Below are positions 23,180 through 34,031 of a stretch of DNA of 64,000 nt, piece after piece. The position numbers and the translations under genes are program-made. The notes under the pieces were generated by a model. The model was not told where the DNA came from and did not search any database. It saw only the letters and a program-made list of their open reading frames with translations. The stretch's first letter is position 1. The number at the start of each line of letters is the position of its first letter. The DNA is from Galerina marginata (Eukaryota > Basidiomycota > Agaricomycetes > Agaricales > Galerinaceae): positions 2,852,001 to 2,916,000 of the forward strand of contig JAECYW010000002.1 of NCBI GenBank assembly GCA_023014335.1. The letters are read 5' to 3'.

Positions 23180-25303
23180 CTACGACAAACCAGTCCTGCC
23201 AAGAGTTTCATGTCAGTGACGATATACACGAAAGGGCTTAGATCTGACTGGAAACATACCCTTTACAGTGATTGTTGGCTGATGACGGGAAACAAGATAA
23301 GTATCGGCAGCCAGAGCAAACTATTATCAGTCAGACAGGTTGAACTTGGGCGAAAGGCGAAGTCATACCAGCATATGGGTCAGAGGTGTAGAAATTCCTG
23401 ATAAGGACCACATACAAAACTACCGCTAGTGGGATTGCAGCCAGCCGGAAACTCCATGTAATTAGCCGATGCCTTTTGGTGACGCTTATGACAGGGTAGA
23501 AGACTGTGCCAACTAAAAGCCCCATCACAAATCCTCCAATATGGGCTAGGAGATGCCTTTAACTCAGAATGCAGACGTCGAAAACACCGCACGTACCAAA
23601 GTTATCGACATCTTATAAAATATTGACTTGAGACAACAAATTGTAGAAAGTATGAAAAGCTCACATGGGATGTATCCAAGGGCGAAACCAAGCAATAACT
23701 CGATAGTCATGAATAAGAGCTAACCAAGCTGAAATTAGACTCCTCGCAAAAGAAAATCCCTTGACTCACCTTTCTGACCGGTCGGTATTGGTATTTCCAA
23801 TGGGCAACTAAATCCACCCATGTAACCTGAAGCAATTAGAGTAACTTCACACCGCACGACGATAAACCCACCGCAACGGTTCCAAAGATTGCGCCACTCG
23901 CTCCGACGGAAGGCACACCAACCAAGGAGAAGTTTCCTCCAAGGACATTCCTATCAACGAAATCACAAGGTGTAGCGCAGAAAAAAAAGGGGAAATGAAG
24001 GTACCCAAATATCCCAGCCGCGAAGTAGGTAATGAAAAATCCACCAGAGCCCATCTCTCGCTCAATCTATTGAGAATAAGTCATGGCAAAGGAGACTTGA
24101 GCAAGATATTAAATACCTGAGCCGATAGCGTCAACTGAGCGAACATGTTGATGAGGATGTGGATAATGCCCGCATGCAGAAAAATAGCTGTTATAAACCT
24201 GCGCATCTTTTTAACTTCCAGTACATAAAAGAGCTGGAAAGTCTGTGCACCTGAACCATTGATTGGGTGCTTCGTTATGAAATCCTATATTGAGGTCAAG
24301 ACTTCGCTACTTCGAACCCGGTTACATTCCAGCTTACCACCAAAGCCACAGAGATTTTCCACAGTACAGATAGAAGTGACTGGATTGGCTGTATTATTCA
24401 TACCTAGTGTTACAAAATTAGTCTGACTTCGCATATGAGGACAGCATGATAGGTACATCCTATAGACGTAGACGGGGGAACTTGTTCTACGAGCTTCATG
24501 CAAGGCGGGAATCGAGCACCGAGATTCACGAGGGCGCTCGATGATGGACCAAGCATGGGGTTGATTACGGGCTGCCGGGTGAGTTTGCAAGTAAATATAT
24601 TTCCTATCCAAGTTTGAATTCCCAACTCACTTTGAAAGATATTGGGCTTCCTTGTTCACGAGAATTTAAGACGAGTTCGTAGATGAACACTGAGACCATA
24701 GCGGCAGTTAAAATATATACTGTAAGGACCAATAGGTTTAGCATCAAGACCAGATCTTAAGTCAAGAGGAACTCACCTACGAAAGGGTGTTTCTGTCGAC
24801 CTACACCCCTTTTCTTGTCTTCTATGCGCTGCTGTAAAGGATATCGTGCCCCAGCTAAAAGATTCGCTAGCGGTTTTTCTCTGGTATTGGGAGGAACGTT
24901 TTGCGAATCGGGCTCGGCATATTCTAGTATTTTAGTGGGGACGTGTTAGTCCAAATTACATTGACGAGCACCAGTGCATACCCAAGTCTTGGAATCTTGC
25001 CTTCCGTTTCTGGGAAACGCCACGAACAAGAGGTACACTGGGTGAATCGTCTTCGTCGTCTACAACCCTGTTCATTTCAGTGGAATCTACTTGGTTAATC
25101 TGGCCCCGAGAATGTCCAACATTCGTAGGGTCATAACTGTCGTCTGCGTTGTATTCCATGATGTATCCGTCCTTCTCGCTCCTGTAACCATTCACCCGAC
25201 CGGTCCTCGAGGTTGAGGTTGAGGGGAAGGAACGATGGGCTGTGTGGCTCAAGTCGTGTGGATCTTCCAAATTGGCATCAGAAGAATTTGTGACAAAAGT
25301 CAT
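23180..25303 (-). CDS. Rhomboid-family intramembrane serine protease
   Basis: A cytosolic Ser/Asp-rich N-terminus (MTFVTNSSDANLEDPHD to SQKRKARFQDL) is followed by a first TM segment (YILTAAMVSVFIYELV). Next come the fungal signature INPMLGPSSSALVNLGARF PPCMK and the core segments WFRFITAIFLHAGIIHILIN, MGSGGFFITYFAAGIFG and VGASGAIFGTVAV, where GASG holds the catalytic Ser. HIGGFVMGLLVGTVFYP supplies the catalytic His. These are eukaryotic secretase-type rhomboid features, so the enzyme cuts TM substrates in the secretory pathway. About seven short introns interrupt it. The C-terminal exon continues past TM7 as DPYA, then CSGCRYLSCFPSS and NNHCKG, a Cys-rich tail seen in basidiomycete homologues, joined by two introns to a stop at 23180. 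Substrates are unknown. Confidence 0.86.
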
Positions 25304-25625
25304 TATTCAAGGTGTCCAGAAATGTGGACAGTAAAGACGAAACGTGAGAGATGAATATGTAGACCAGTGGAGGGCGATGCAAAGACTGTCTTGTAACGCA
25401 GCAAGACTGAGTAAGGAGCAAGCAGTCTAGTTCATGACACTTGCCTCATTGGGATAGTCCGTAACCGCGCGCAGCACCAAGGCCGCAGGCAGCGAGTTGA
25501 GTCTTTTAGGCATTTTCATCGTATAGCCACTTTACAGTGAATGATGTTTATGTATTACTAGGCTGGAGTAGATCAACACAGTTCATGATGTAATTTACAG
25601 ATGGTTAGTATCGATATGCGTGTAG
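25304..25625. other. intergenic, no gene seen
   Basis: 5' flank of the rhomboid gene and 3' flank of the ankyrin-DIL gene. No repeat or RNA gene seen. Confidence 0.45.
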
Positions 25626-28600
25626 TTATTGATGAGACTTGGGTATGCGTGTTTCAAAGGACCCATCTACAGGAGTTGTTTCGCCCATGCTTGTCCTACC
25701 TTTAGCTCTACCTGACGGTTTCCGCGTCAGAGGTGTGACATGGGTATTCACCCTCATGGGTAATTCGCCCCCTTCTTGTTCATCTGGAGGGTAAGAAGCC
25801 AGGGAGAGGTCTTCATCTTCTGGTTCGTAGTCAGGTGCAACTGGACGTCCCCAGCGAGCAGCGGATCGAACCCCGTCCACCCATTGTAAGGTTCCGATGC
25901 CCACCTGGCGAAGTTTTCGATTTTTCGATACCCAGGGTAATGGTGTCGCACCACGACTGCCGTGGCCAGAACTCTGGCCCAAATTCGAGGCAAAGCCTTG
26001 CGTAGACACTCGTTTGGTATCTTCGAGTATTTGTTTCTTCCTGGGAAGAGCGGCCAATAAGCGGGGGTCGGATGGAAAGAGCAAGGGAAGCATATATCGA
26101 GAATCCAACAATTCGCCGAGTGCCTGAGGAGGACGAACAGGCTCCCAGGAAGCTATATCCATCGTCTTGTCGAATAAAATGTCGATGTTTTGTTGTGAGG
26201 AAGTGATCTCGATGGAGGGAAGAACGGAAGGTGTTTGACTAGGACTGTTTGAAGCCTCGTTAACGAGTGAAGAAACGCTGCCCTCTCTGTCCCAGTCTCG
26301 TTCTACAAGCTTAGAAATACCAAACTTAGCGTCACTCATTGCACGGGGATGAAGGATGAACTAACTAACCTCTTTCCTGATAGCCTCAACTCCCAACTTG
26401 ACTCGGTGCCTTTCCCAGTCTTTTTGTAGTTGGGTAATATATTGTATGCACTCTTCTGTCATTCGTTCTTCGTTGACCTCGTATTTGTAATCTCGAACAG
26501 CACGTCGCATCTAGAATAAGAAACCACGTAAGGAACAACTTGATACTGCGATATATAACACATGTGATGACCTGTAGTGGATTCATATGTTTCATAGTTT
26601 GAATTGTTGCAATGAGGTCAGGAAACTCGGCGATAGATGACAGACACTGCAAAGATTAGCTTGAAGAAAACTGATCAAGAAACTGATAACTCACCTGGAG
26701 CCAGTTTAGGAGATCTCTGACAGCAGCGAAATGTATGTGTATACCAGGCGGGATTCCCATCTCTTCTATCCAATCCTCTATGGCAGTCAAATTCATGCTG
26801 ATCTGGACGGCTCGTGACCTGTGTAATATAGATTTTGTTAGTGGCAGATCACAAAATGAAAGGATGAATTTACCTGCAGATATATTTCTTGCGCGTAATA
26901 ATACGATTGAATATCTCGCCTGCTCAAGTTTATCAGCCAAGTCCAAGATCTTCGACGAAGGCAGTCTTACAAGATGTCCAATACATGACTTGTGACCAGA
27001 GTTGTGTTATTATCGCGGGATTGATGTCTGACATTACGAGAAGCATGTGAAGGGACGTAAGGAACGATGTAAGCTCAAATGGAGATGGCGAAGGAGAGGA
27101 AAGGTCCTGGAAGACCGAGGAAATTGCTGCTGCCGATGGTTGGCCGCGTGCACGTGTGATAGTTTGCCTCAAAGATGAAAAGCCTCGAGAACCAGACGAG
27201 GATACAGTAGAATGGCTCTGAGAGGGAGAGAGGGGCCTGTATGGGCTTGGAGGTGAAGACGGAATGCCCCCTCTTCCGCCAGGTGACGGTGGTGGTGCTT
27301 TACGCTTTCCGGCGAAAGGTCGAAGGAAAGACCACTCAGATTCAAACTGCACAGCTTCAAATTCCGATGCCATTGGTGTGAAGGATAAAAGCGTGGCGTC
27401 AAGTAGCCTGGTCTATTCGCCGTTCTGCAAATCTGATAATGAATACTGCAATGATGTTTATTAGGTGTTTGAAAGAGTGCGAATGTAGAAACTTGTGGCC
27501 TACCAAAAACAGAATTGATCACCTCTTCGATCATCTCAAAGGAACCCAACATTTCACAGGCCTCATTTATTGAAGAATCACACTCCAGGAGATGTAACCA
27601 TATTGTGGTGTTATAAAGCCAGAATACTAGGCAGGATAGATCTTCGGCTCGATTCTGATATCATTAGGATCAGAAATGCTGGTTGAAGAAATACGAATGA
27701 TTGAACATACGAAAAATGTTTCTTCAATGGCATCGGTAGCACCGATAATGAGATCCTCTAACCAATTGTGATCGCATGTCAGAGCTGCAAACCTCGCTAG
27801 CATGTATAGCGTATTGGCTGGAGTGGCATCCTTGAACATTGGCCGAAAGTTGGTGATGAGAGAGTCAAAAATTTGGGAGAGGAGCGGTGGAGAAAAGACG
27901 AGCATTGACGAATAATCGGGAAATGGAGTCTAATTCTCTGCTTTTAAGTTGGCGAACCCTCAAGCAACGAGTGGAACACTGACATAGACACCTTCGTCGA
28001 CTTCTTCGTCATCTTCATCTTCTGAATCGTCGTCAGACACCTCGGCGTCCTTTCCCCACCAATCTGGAGCGACACCCAAGACTTTCCCAATATCTTCGCG
28101 TATCTCCTTCTCCTTCCCTTTTTTCTTTATTCTTTGCTCCAATAATCGGCGCCTTTCTTCCATTCGACCACCCTTCCAACCTTGGCTTCGCATAGCTTCC
28201 TCAAGCAGTAGTGCGACGTCTTCCTTCCCTGGCAATATAGAATGGGCAGTGACGATGTCGAGAGGCGTCAACTTCCTTTCCGTTAGGGAAAAGGGAGAGT
28301 ACCCGTGGGTCATTAGATACGATACCAGTGTCGGGGGGGAGAGAACAGCAGCATAGTGTAACGACGTCCAACCAGCTTTTATAACATAATATTTAGTTAG
28401 GAGGTCCAGACGAGATAAGAACTTCCGCACCTTGATCCGCAGCCATATCGGCTCCCTGGGAGACCAAGAGGCGTACACACTCTTCCCTTTCGACATCGCG
28501 ATCCGAATCGCCACCAAACCCACAGATAGCAAGACTGATCAGGTTTACACCATCTTCGTCTCGGAGGCCTAGATCGACATGAGCTTGGGCTTGTGGATCG

Positions 28601-29019
28601 GTCAATATGTGCTGAACAACAGAGATATCTCCGAAGGCACAAGCACGAGTTAAGCAATGCGCAACCAGCTCTGCTTTCTGTCCTGGACTGAGGCCGGAAT
28701 CAGAGCCGAGTTGTTCGGATATTTGGCTGGTCGTTGGATACAGTGGATGGAGATCTGGTTCTGGGGAGAGATCTATTTTCCTCGACGGCGTAGTTGGCAT
28801 TCCCAAGCTTCGTAGCTCTTCGTAGCACAATTGAGAAAGGAGTCTGAAACGCGTTGAAGGAAGCAATTCAAAAGCGTCCTTGCGACCAGGTCGATTGTCA
28901 ACCTTCGCGTGAAGAACGCGTCGTTGCGAGGTGACTCCAACCAGCCCCGGGTGTCTTAACCTTCGAAAGTGAATGGATAGTCCACGGCGTCGCAAAAATG
29001 TGCTGTCGTGGTTTACCAC
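25626..29019 (-). CDS. Ankyrin repeat plus DIL (dilute) domain protein
   Basis: The N-terminal exon includes LLPSTRFRLLSQLCYEELRS, then ankyrin repeats: KAELVAHCLTRACAFGDISV, DEDGVNLISLAICGFGGD and, after an intron, AGWTSLHYAAVLSPPTLVSY. A charged coiled stretch (RRRLLEQRIKKKGKEKEI) and an acidic run (SDDDSEDEDDEEVDE) follow. The DIL part begins FSPPLLSQIFDSLITNFRP and ANTLYMLARFAALTCDHNWL, and continues EWSFLRPFAGKRKAPPP, LWSQVMYWTSC, SMNLTAIEDWIEEMGIP and AVRDLLNWLQ. The latter blocks match the globular tail of class V myosins. The combination is the fungal DIL-and-ankyrin family, without a motor; a cargo-adaptor or cytoskeletal role is likely but unproven. At least six introns. The start at 29019 is the longest option and 28800 (MPTTPSRKIDL) is an alternative. 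It is divergent from the Rrp15 gene, 126 bp away. Confidence 0.85.
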
Positions 29020-29145
29020 AAGATGATGGCACGAAGTGCTTACAGTTGGTTACGGGTGACATCCGTCATATTTTGCCGATAACCCTGATCGAGTCGTCAG
29101 ATATTTTTGACTCTTGTTGTCCCACAACCTGCCCACAACTTGAAC

Positions 29146-29945
29146 ATGCCTCCTCACAAACGCCAGAAACTCTCCACAACGGAAGATCGTGACAGCGAAG
29201 AACACGGTTCCTCTCTGTCCGCCGCAGATTCTTCAGCATCCTTTAACGAAGGTGAAGACATTGAGGATTCACCTGCAGATAAATCTCAAGATGAGGACGA
29301 CGAAATCGAAGCCCTTAAACCTCAAAAATCCCGACAAACGTCTAAGAGAAAGATTAGGGCGACTGCTGGCTCAAAATTCGGGGCCACATTGCAGTTTCTA
29401 CTCGAAACGGAAACTCCTTCTACGTTGCCTTTATCGCTCAAGCCTTCAATAGCACGGAAACGCAACGACGAAAAACTGGAATCACGCGCCAAGAAAGTTC
29501 TACAACTAGAAAAGAAAGAGAAAGAGGACAAGGCGAGGATAAAAGATGTCATAGGGGGGTGGGGCGGTGAAAGCGAGAGAGCTCTGCGTAAAGTTGCCCA
29601 GAGAGGAGGTACGACGGTATTCATCTCATGAAATTTTTCCTGATGTCCTTCAAGTCGTCAGGCTGTTCAATGTAATACAGCAATCCCAGGCATCTGCAAG
29701 TGCCGCCACAGAGGACGCAAAAGCGAGTCGTGGTACCGGAAAACCATCTCTACCTGCCCCTGTGATGGAAAGCAAGGGTAAAAACAAGGGAAAGAACAAA
29801 GATAACATCGTCGGCAGGGGTAAAGAGAGTGAGTGTATAATTTTCATTCATGTATGCATTTTCCAACGACGAATCAATAGGCACGGTTGACAAAGATGAC
29901 TTTTTCAGTATGATTAGATCTGGAGGTGTTGTCTCCAAGGCGTAG
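29146..29945 (+). CDS. RRP15: Ribosomal RNA-processing protein Rrp15
   Basis: The gene starts MPPHKRQKLSTTEDRDSEEH with an acidic, Ser-rich N-terminus. It then carries the Rrp15 core: GSKFGATLQFLLETETPSTL, ARKRNDEKLESRAKKVL, DVIGGWGGESERALRKVAQR and GVVRLFNVIQQSQA. The final exon gives DKDDFFSMIRSGGVVSKA and a stop at 29943-29945. Introns lie at about 29608-29651 and 29830-29879. Rrp15 is a nucleolar factor of pre-60S ribosome assembly needed for 27S pre-rRNA processing. The length (about 235 residues) fits the fungal family. The Lys-rich low-complexity segment near the end (SKGKNKGKNKDN) may be a nucleolar targeting element. Confidence 0.88.
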
Positions 29946-30155
29946 TCGATTTAAAACGTGCTATTTTTGCGCCACCTGTCACGCTCTGATTTCGCATAAC
30001 CTTCTCATCAACGCGCCGTGAAGCACGCCATTCCCGCTCTGAATTGCTTCAAACATACACACGACTCCTTACTCACCACTTCACATATGTCTTACATAGC
30101 AATTCATCGTCGGGACAGTGCTCTCCTGCAGCTGAGTCCTTAACCCTCCACTGGT

Positions 30156-31886
30156 ATGGTCAACTTACAACGTCTGCTATTTTCCTTTCTTTCTTCCGAC
30201 CTTCCGTCTCAGGTGCCTTTACGTCCTAGTCATGGCTCCGTCCCTCCGAAATCTATTGCTATCGTTGGTGCTGGCAGCGCGGGACTCGCTATGCTTAAGA
30301 GTCTTCGAGATTTAGAGACAATTTCTCGTGATGGCTGGCAAGTCGTTCTCTATGAAGAAAGAGAAAGTGTCGGTGGTGTCTGGTAAGTGTTTGTTGAGGC
30401 TGTATGTTGGCTGTCGTAGTCAAAAATTCATTGCTTAACAGGCTGCCGGACTACAACGAAGTCTTCCCTCCAGATATCCCAGAGACGCCTCTCTACCCTC
30501 TCCTCCATACAAATACACCAGTCCCTTCTATGGCCTACCCCGGGTTTCCGTTTCCGCCAAGTACACCGCTATATCCAAGTCACGAACACATAGAGGCCTA
30601 TCATCTACGGTATGCTCAACATCACGAGCTCCTGGAATTCATCAACTTCAACCACAAAATTCAGAAAGCCGTTTGGACCGGTGGTGCAGAGGAGGGATTT
30701 TGGAATCTTACCATTTCCGACAAGGAGGGCCTAGTCAATCATAAAACTTTTAATCACCTTGTGGTTGCTTCGGGTAACAACCATATACCTCGCATTCCGG
30801 TTTGGAAGGGCCAAGATGACTGGTTATCAAGTCCTTCAGCCAATCATCCGAGGAAGATTTTACACTCGGTATATTATCGTAAACCGGAGGCATTCGCGAA
30901 CCAGAATGTGCTAATTGTTGGCAACGGTGCCAGTGGGCGAGACGCTGCTTCTCAGGTCGTTGGACTCGCTCAGCAGGTAAACATCTAAACAGCCTTTCTA
31001 TCAACCGTTGTTGTACTGAATGAGTGATTGGTCTAGACTTGGCTTTCTGTCAGGCATGTCGGCGATCCCGTGGATGGCGTCGTGACCAAACCAGAAATAT
31101 CCCACTTTGTACCCGAGGGCGTGGTTTTCGTGGATGGCTCTATCGTCGACCCAGACGTTATTTTGCTTGGAACCGGCTATGAAATGCGAAAGCCTTTCCT
31201 CAGTGACAGCGGTGAGCTGAAGGTGGACTCTTCAGCGCGCGATAATTCCTCTGTTCAGGAAACCCTGGCGACAAACCTTCACTACCTATTTCCACTCTAC
31301 AGACACATCCTTTCCTTGAGCCCTCGCTACCCGACCAATGCCCTCGCATTTATTGGCTTGCCCTCATATATTGCAAATTGTCCATCCGACATTGCTCAAA
31401 GCGTATTTGTTGCTCATGTCATCTCCGAGCCTTCTATTCTTCCCTCTCGTGCTGTTCTCTTGAGAGAACTGGCGTCCTACGAAGAAACTGTCCGCGCAGC
31501 AGGACTTGACCCCTATATCAATGGTCATAGAATGCTGAATGGCACTTCCAGTGATTATCAAGATGAACTACTCGATTTTCTAAAACAGATGGTTCGACAG
31601 TACCTTTTCCTTTTTACGGCCTGATTTAACTTTCTTCAAATAGAATGCCATTCCTGATGACGGGAAGAAGTTCGTCGAACAATGGCGCCGGGATATTTTT
31701 ACATATCAATATCTCAAACGCGGCTGGAGTAGAATTGAAAAACTCGGCACTGGTGCAGAATGGACGAAGGCAATTGAAACAGAAGCACAGTGGGCTGACC
31801 TCATGAAACGTGTTAACGAGTGGCAGAAGAACTGGGAAATCGAAAACGGTGTGGCATTCCAGGTCGACATGGACCTGGCAGGTTAA
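30156..31886 (+). CDS. Flavin-containing monooxygenase-like protein
   Basis: The FAD-binding Rossmann motif IAIVGAGSAGLAMLKSLRDL lies near the N-terminus, followed by WQVVLYEERESVGGVW and LPDYNEVFPPDIPETPLYP. In the middle NHPRKILHSVYYRKPEAFAN corresponds to the FMO signature region, followed by the second dinucleotide fold VLIVGNGASGRDAASQV for NADPH. DPDVILLGTGYEMRKPF matches the conserved ATGY-type segment. Three to four introns keep frame: near 30385-30441, 30976-31036 and 31602-31643. The C-terminus is FQVDMDLAG. Fungal FMO-like enzymes oxygenate soft nucleophiles such as sulfur or nitrogen of small metabolites; the substrate is unknown, and no biosynthetic neighbours point to one. The first Met at 30156 is upstream of a Pro-rich lead, possibly a weak signal peptide (LQRLLFSFLSS). 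Confidence 0.82.
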
Positions 31887-32672
31887 AAGTCTTCAGGAGT
31901 CCGTGTGTATTCTTCAAGTTTTATTCAGTCCGAATACTGTATATTTCAAGTGGGATAAGGTTGCTGCAACAGCTTGCCTCCATTTACTGTATTTCTACTT
32001 GTTATATTTTGGAGACGTAAGATTGTGGGTTTCGCCTCTTAAACATCCAGGATGAAAGCTGGCGGTTATGCTAGGGTTTGACTAGTGCGATTGCGTTAGG
32101 GTAAGACAGTGTCATTCTAAAATGCACCTAATTTAAAGTAGCTATTCGCTAAACCATGACGAAGTAGCATCATTCTCAGGCTAGAAACTGCGTAGAGGGC
32201 ATGTCCAGATCTTGCTTGAAGTGGAAATGACGGTTAATACAGGATGTTATTAATCACTGAAGAAGTTTAGAAGAATATATCCCATAGGTGGGAATGATGC
32301 CAGTGGGCGTCTAGTACTAACGATTGCCACAGAGGGAATGTGCAGGGCAGTCAACGAGCATGAGCATTATTATTTTATAGATGCATGATTCAGACCAGCC
32401 GCGAATATCAGCGCATGGGTCATCGGATACCAAAGTAGATAGCTGCATTTCGGAGAAAATTTCTGCGAAACTCAATTTGGCTATTATGAACCAAGGCAGT
32501 GACACCTTGAATAGAACGTCGCGTATGCGGTCTATTGAGTCTATTCTCTTGAAAGTCGAAGGCGTGCCGCGTTGGTGGTGTTCTCACGTGACCGAGGTTG
32601 TGTTCTAGACCGGCCCTAAGGCAAAAAAAAGACGCTGCACCTTAAAAAGCGGTGCCACCTCAATCGTTCCCA
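31887..32672. other. 786 bp intergenic region
   Basis: This lies between the monooxygenase stop and the Gid8-like gene. Only short open frames occur (32317-32505 - and 32381-32608 +), with no family resemblance. It should contain the monooxygenase 3' end and the Gid8 promoter. No repeats noticed. Confidence 0.5.
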
Positions 32673-33805
32673 ATGGTCAGTGCTGCTTCAACCTTTGCTT
32701 AGACAACGTACTAATTTGCGGCCGAGGTTCTAGCCTCCAAAGTCCTCCATTCGAAAAGAGGAATGGGAAAAACGCCTCCATGATGTTCAGGTTACGAAAA
32801 CGTGAGTGTCCGAACCTCTTCTTGAATATGATGATAAACAATTGGGAATCTCTCTGAAATTTATGTTGAGAGAAAACAATTGCATGTATTATCTGATCCT
32901 TCAGTTGTTGCAGAGATATCTTCCCGTACTGATTCTTCTTTTCTTTCAGGGATCTTAACCGTCTTATCATGGACTACCTGGTAATTGAAGGATACAAGTC
33001 TGCCGCAGAAGAATTCAGTCAAGAAGCGCACCTTACACCACCGGTAGACTTTGAGAGTATTGAAAGTCGAATGGACATCAGAGAAGCCCTCCAGAGAGGG
33101 GATGTTGAAGATGCCATCACCCGTGTAAACGATCTGAACCCCGAGGTACGTTTATCCTTGAGAATGGCACAGAAGGAAGTCAAAGGATTAAACCGTTTCA
33201 TGCACCACTCATAAGTCCCTTGGGGCTGGTGATGATATTTGTAAACACCAAAACTTCAGTCTTCAATATGATATCTGTCTTCCTTGCCTGTCCTGCCTTG
33301 TTTCTATTTGCGGTACAAGGAGCTGACGTTATTGTTGGTCGCTGACAGATACTTGACACCAACCCTGCCCTATACTTCAAACTCCAACAACAGAAACTGA
33401 TTGAGTTCATCCGACAAGGACGAATATCAGAGGCCTTGCTGTTCGCCCAGGAAGAACTAGCGCCTCGAGGTGAAGAGTCGCCCGAATTTCTATCGGAACT
33501 TGAAAGAACGATGGCATTGCTTGCATTCGACTCTGCGCCGAACGCGCCGGCTGCGATTGCCGAACTGCTGTCACCGGCGCAAGCGAATGAAGACGGCCGG
33601 GGAGGTGAATGCAGCCATTTTGGAAAGCCTGAGCCAAGGGAAGGAGGTGAAGCTCGTGGGACTGCTGAAGCTTTTGTGCTGGGGCGAGACATTGCTGGAG
33701 GACAAGGTCGAGTTTCCCAAGGTGAGCGAAAGGACGGTCTAAATGAATGACATGTGCTGATTGGGGTGGCAGCTGAACGTAGTGGACGGGACATTTGTAG
33801 AGTAG
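32673..33805 (+). CDS. GID8: GID complex subunit Gid8 (LisH-CTLH), with a frame break
   Basis: The protein reads [20 protein letters not shown], then [20 protein letters not shown] (LisH), [20 protein letters not shown] (CTLH) and [20 protein letters not shown]. After that come [20 protein letters not shown] and [18 protein letters not shown] (CRA), ending [10 protein letters not shown]. It is a scaffold subunit of the GID/CTLH ubiquitin ligase that degrades gluconeogenic enzymes. The start codon seems to be an exon on its own: ATG at 32673-32675, then a GTCAGT donor. Between LLSPAQ and RMKTAGEV one extra base (CAAG at 33580-33583) shifts the frame although both sides are highly conserved. 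This may be a sequencing or assembly error, or a true lesion. The last exon is reached through an intron starting GTGAGC at about 33721. Confidence 0.85.
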
Positions 33806-34031
33806 GATAACAATTTTGTATTATTAGTTTTTGTAATAATAAAAAAGAAGTGACAACGTGTGTTCGAATGGAAGTGTGCCTGGACGGCATGTGGGCTTAG
33901 TCAGCACGGACGCATTCTGGTCCTGGGTCTCAACCTCTCGACGACGCCGCTGTCCTCGCACACCGTCTCCTCCGTCCTCTCTACTCCCACCATCCCTCCA
34001 CTGGCGGCCTCTCTGCGCCCCCGCCGTCTAC

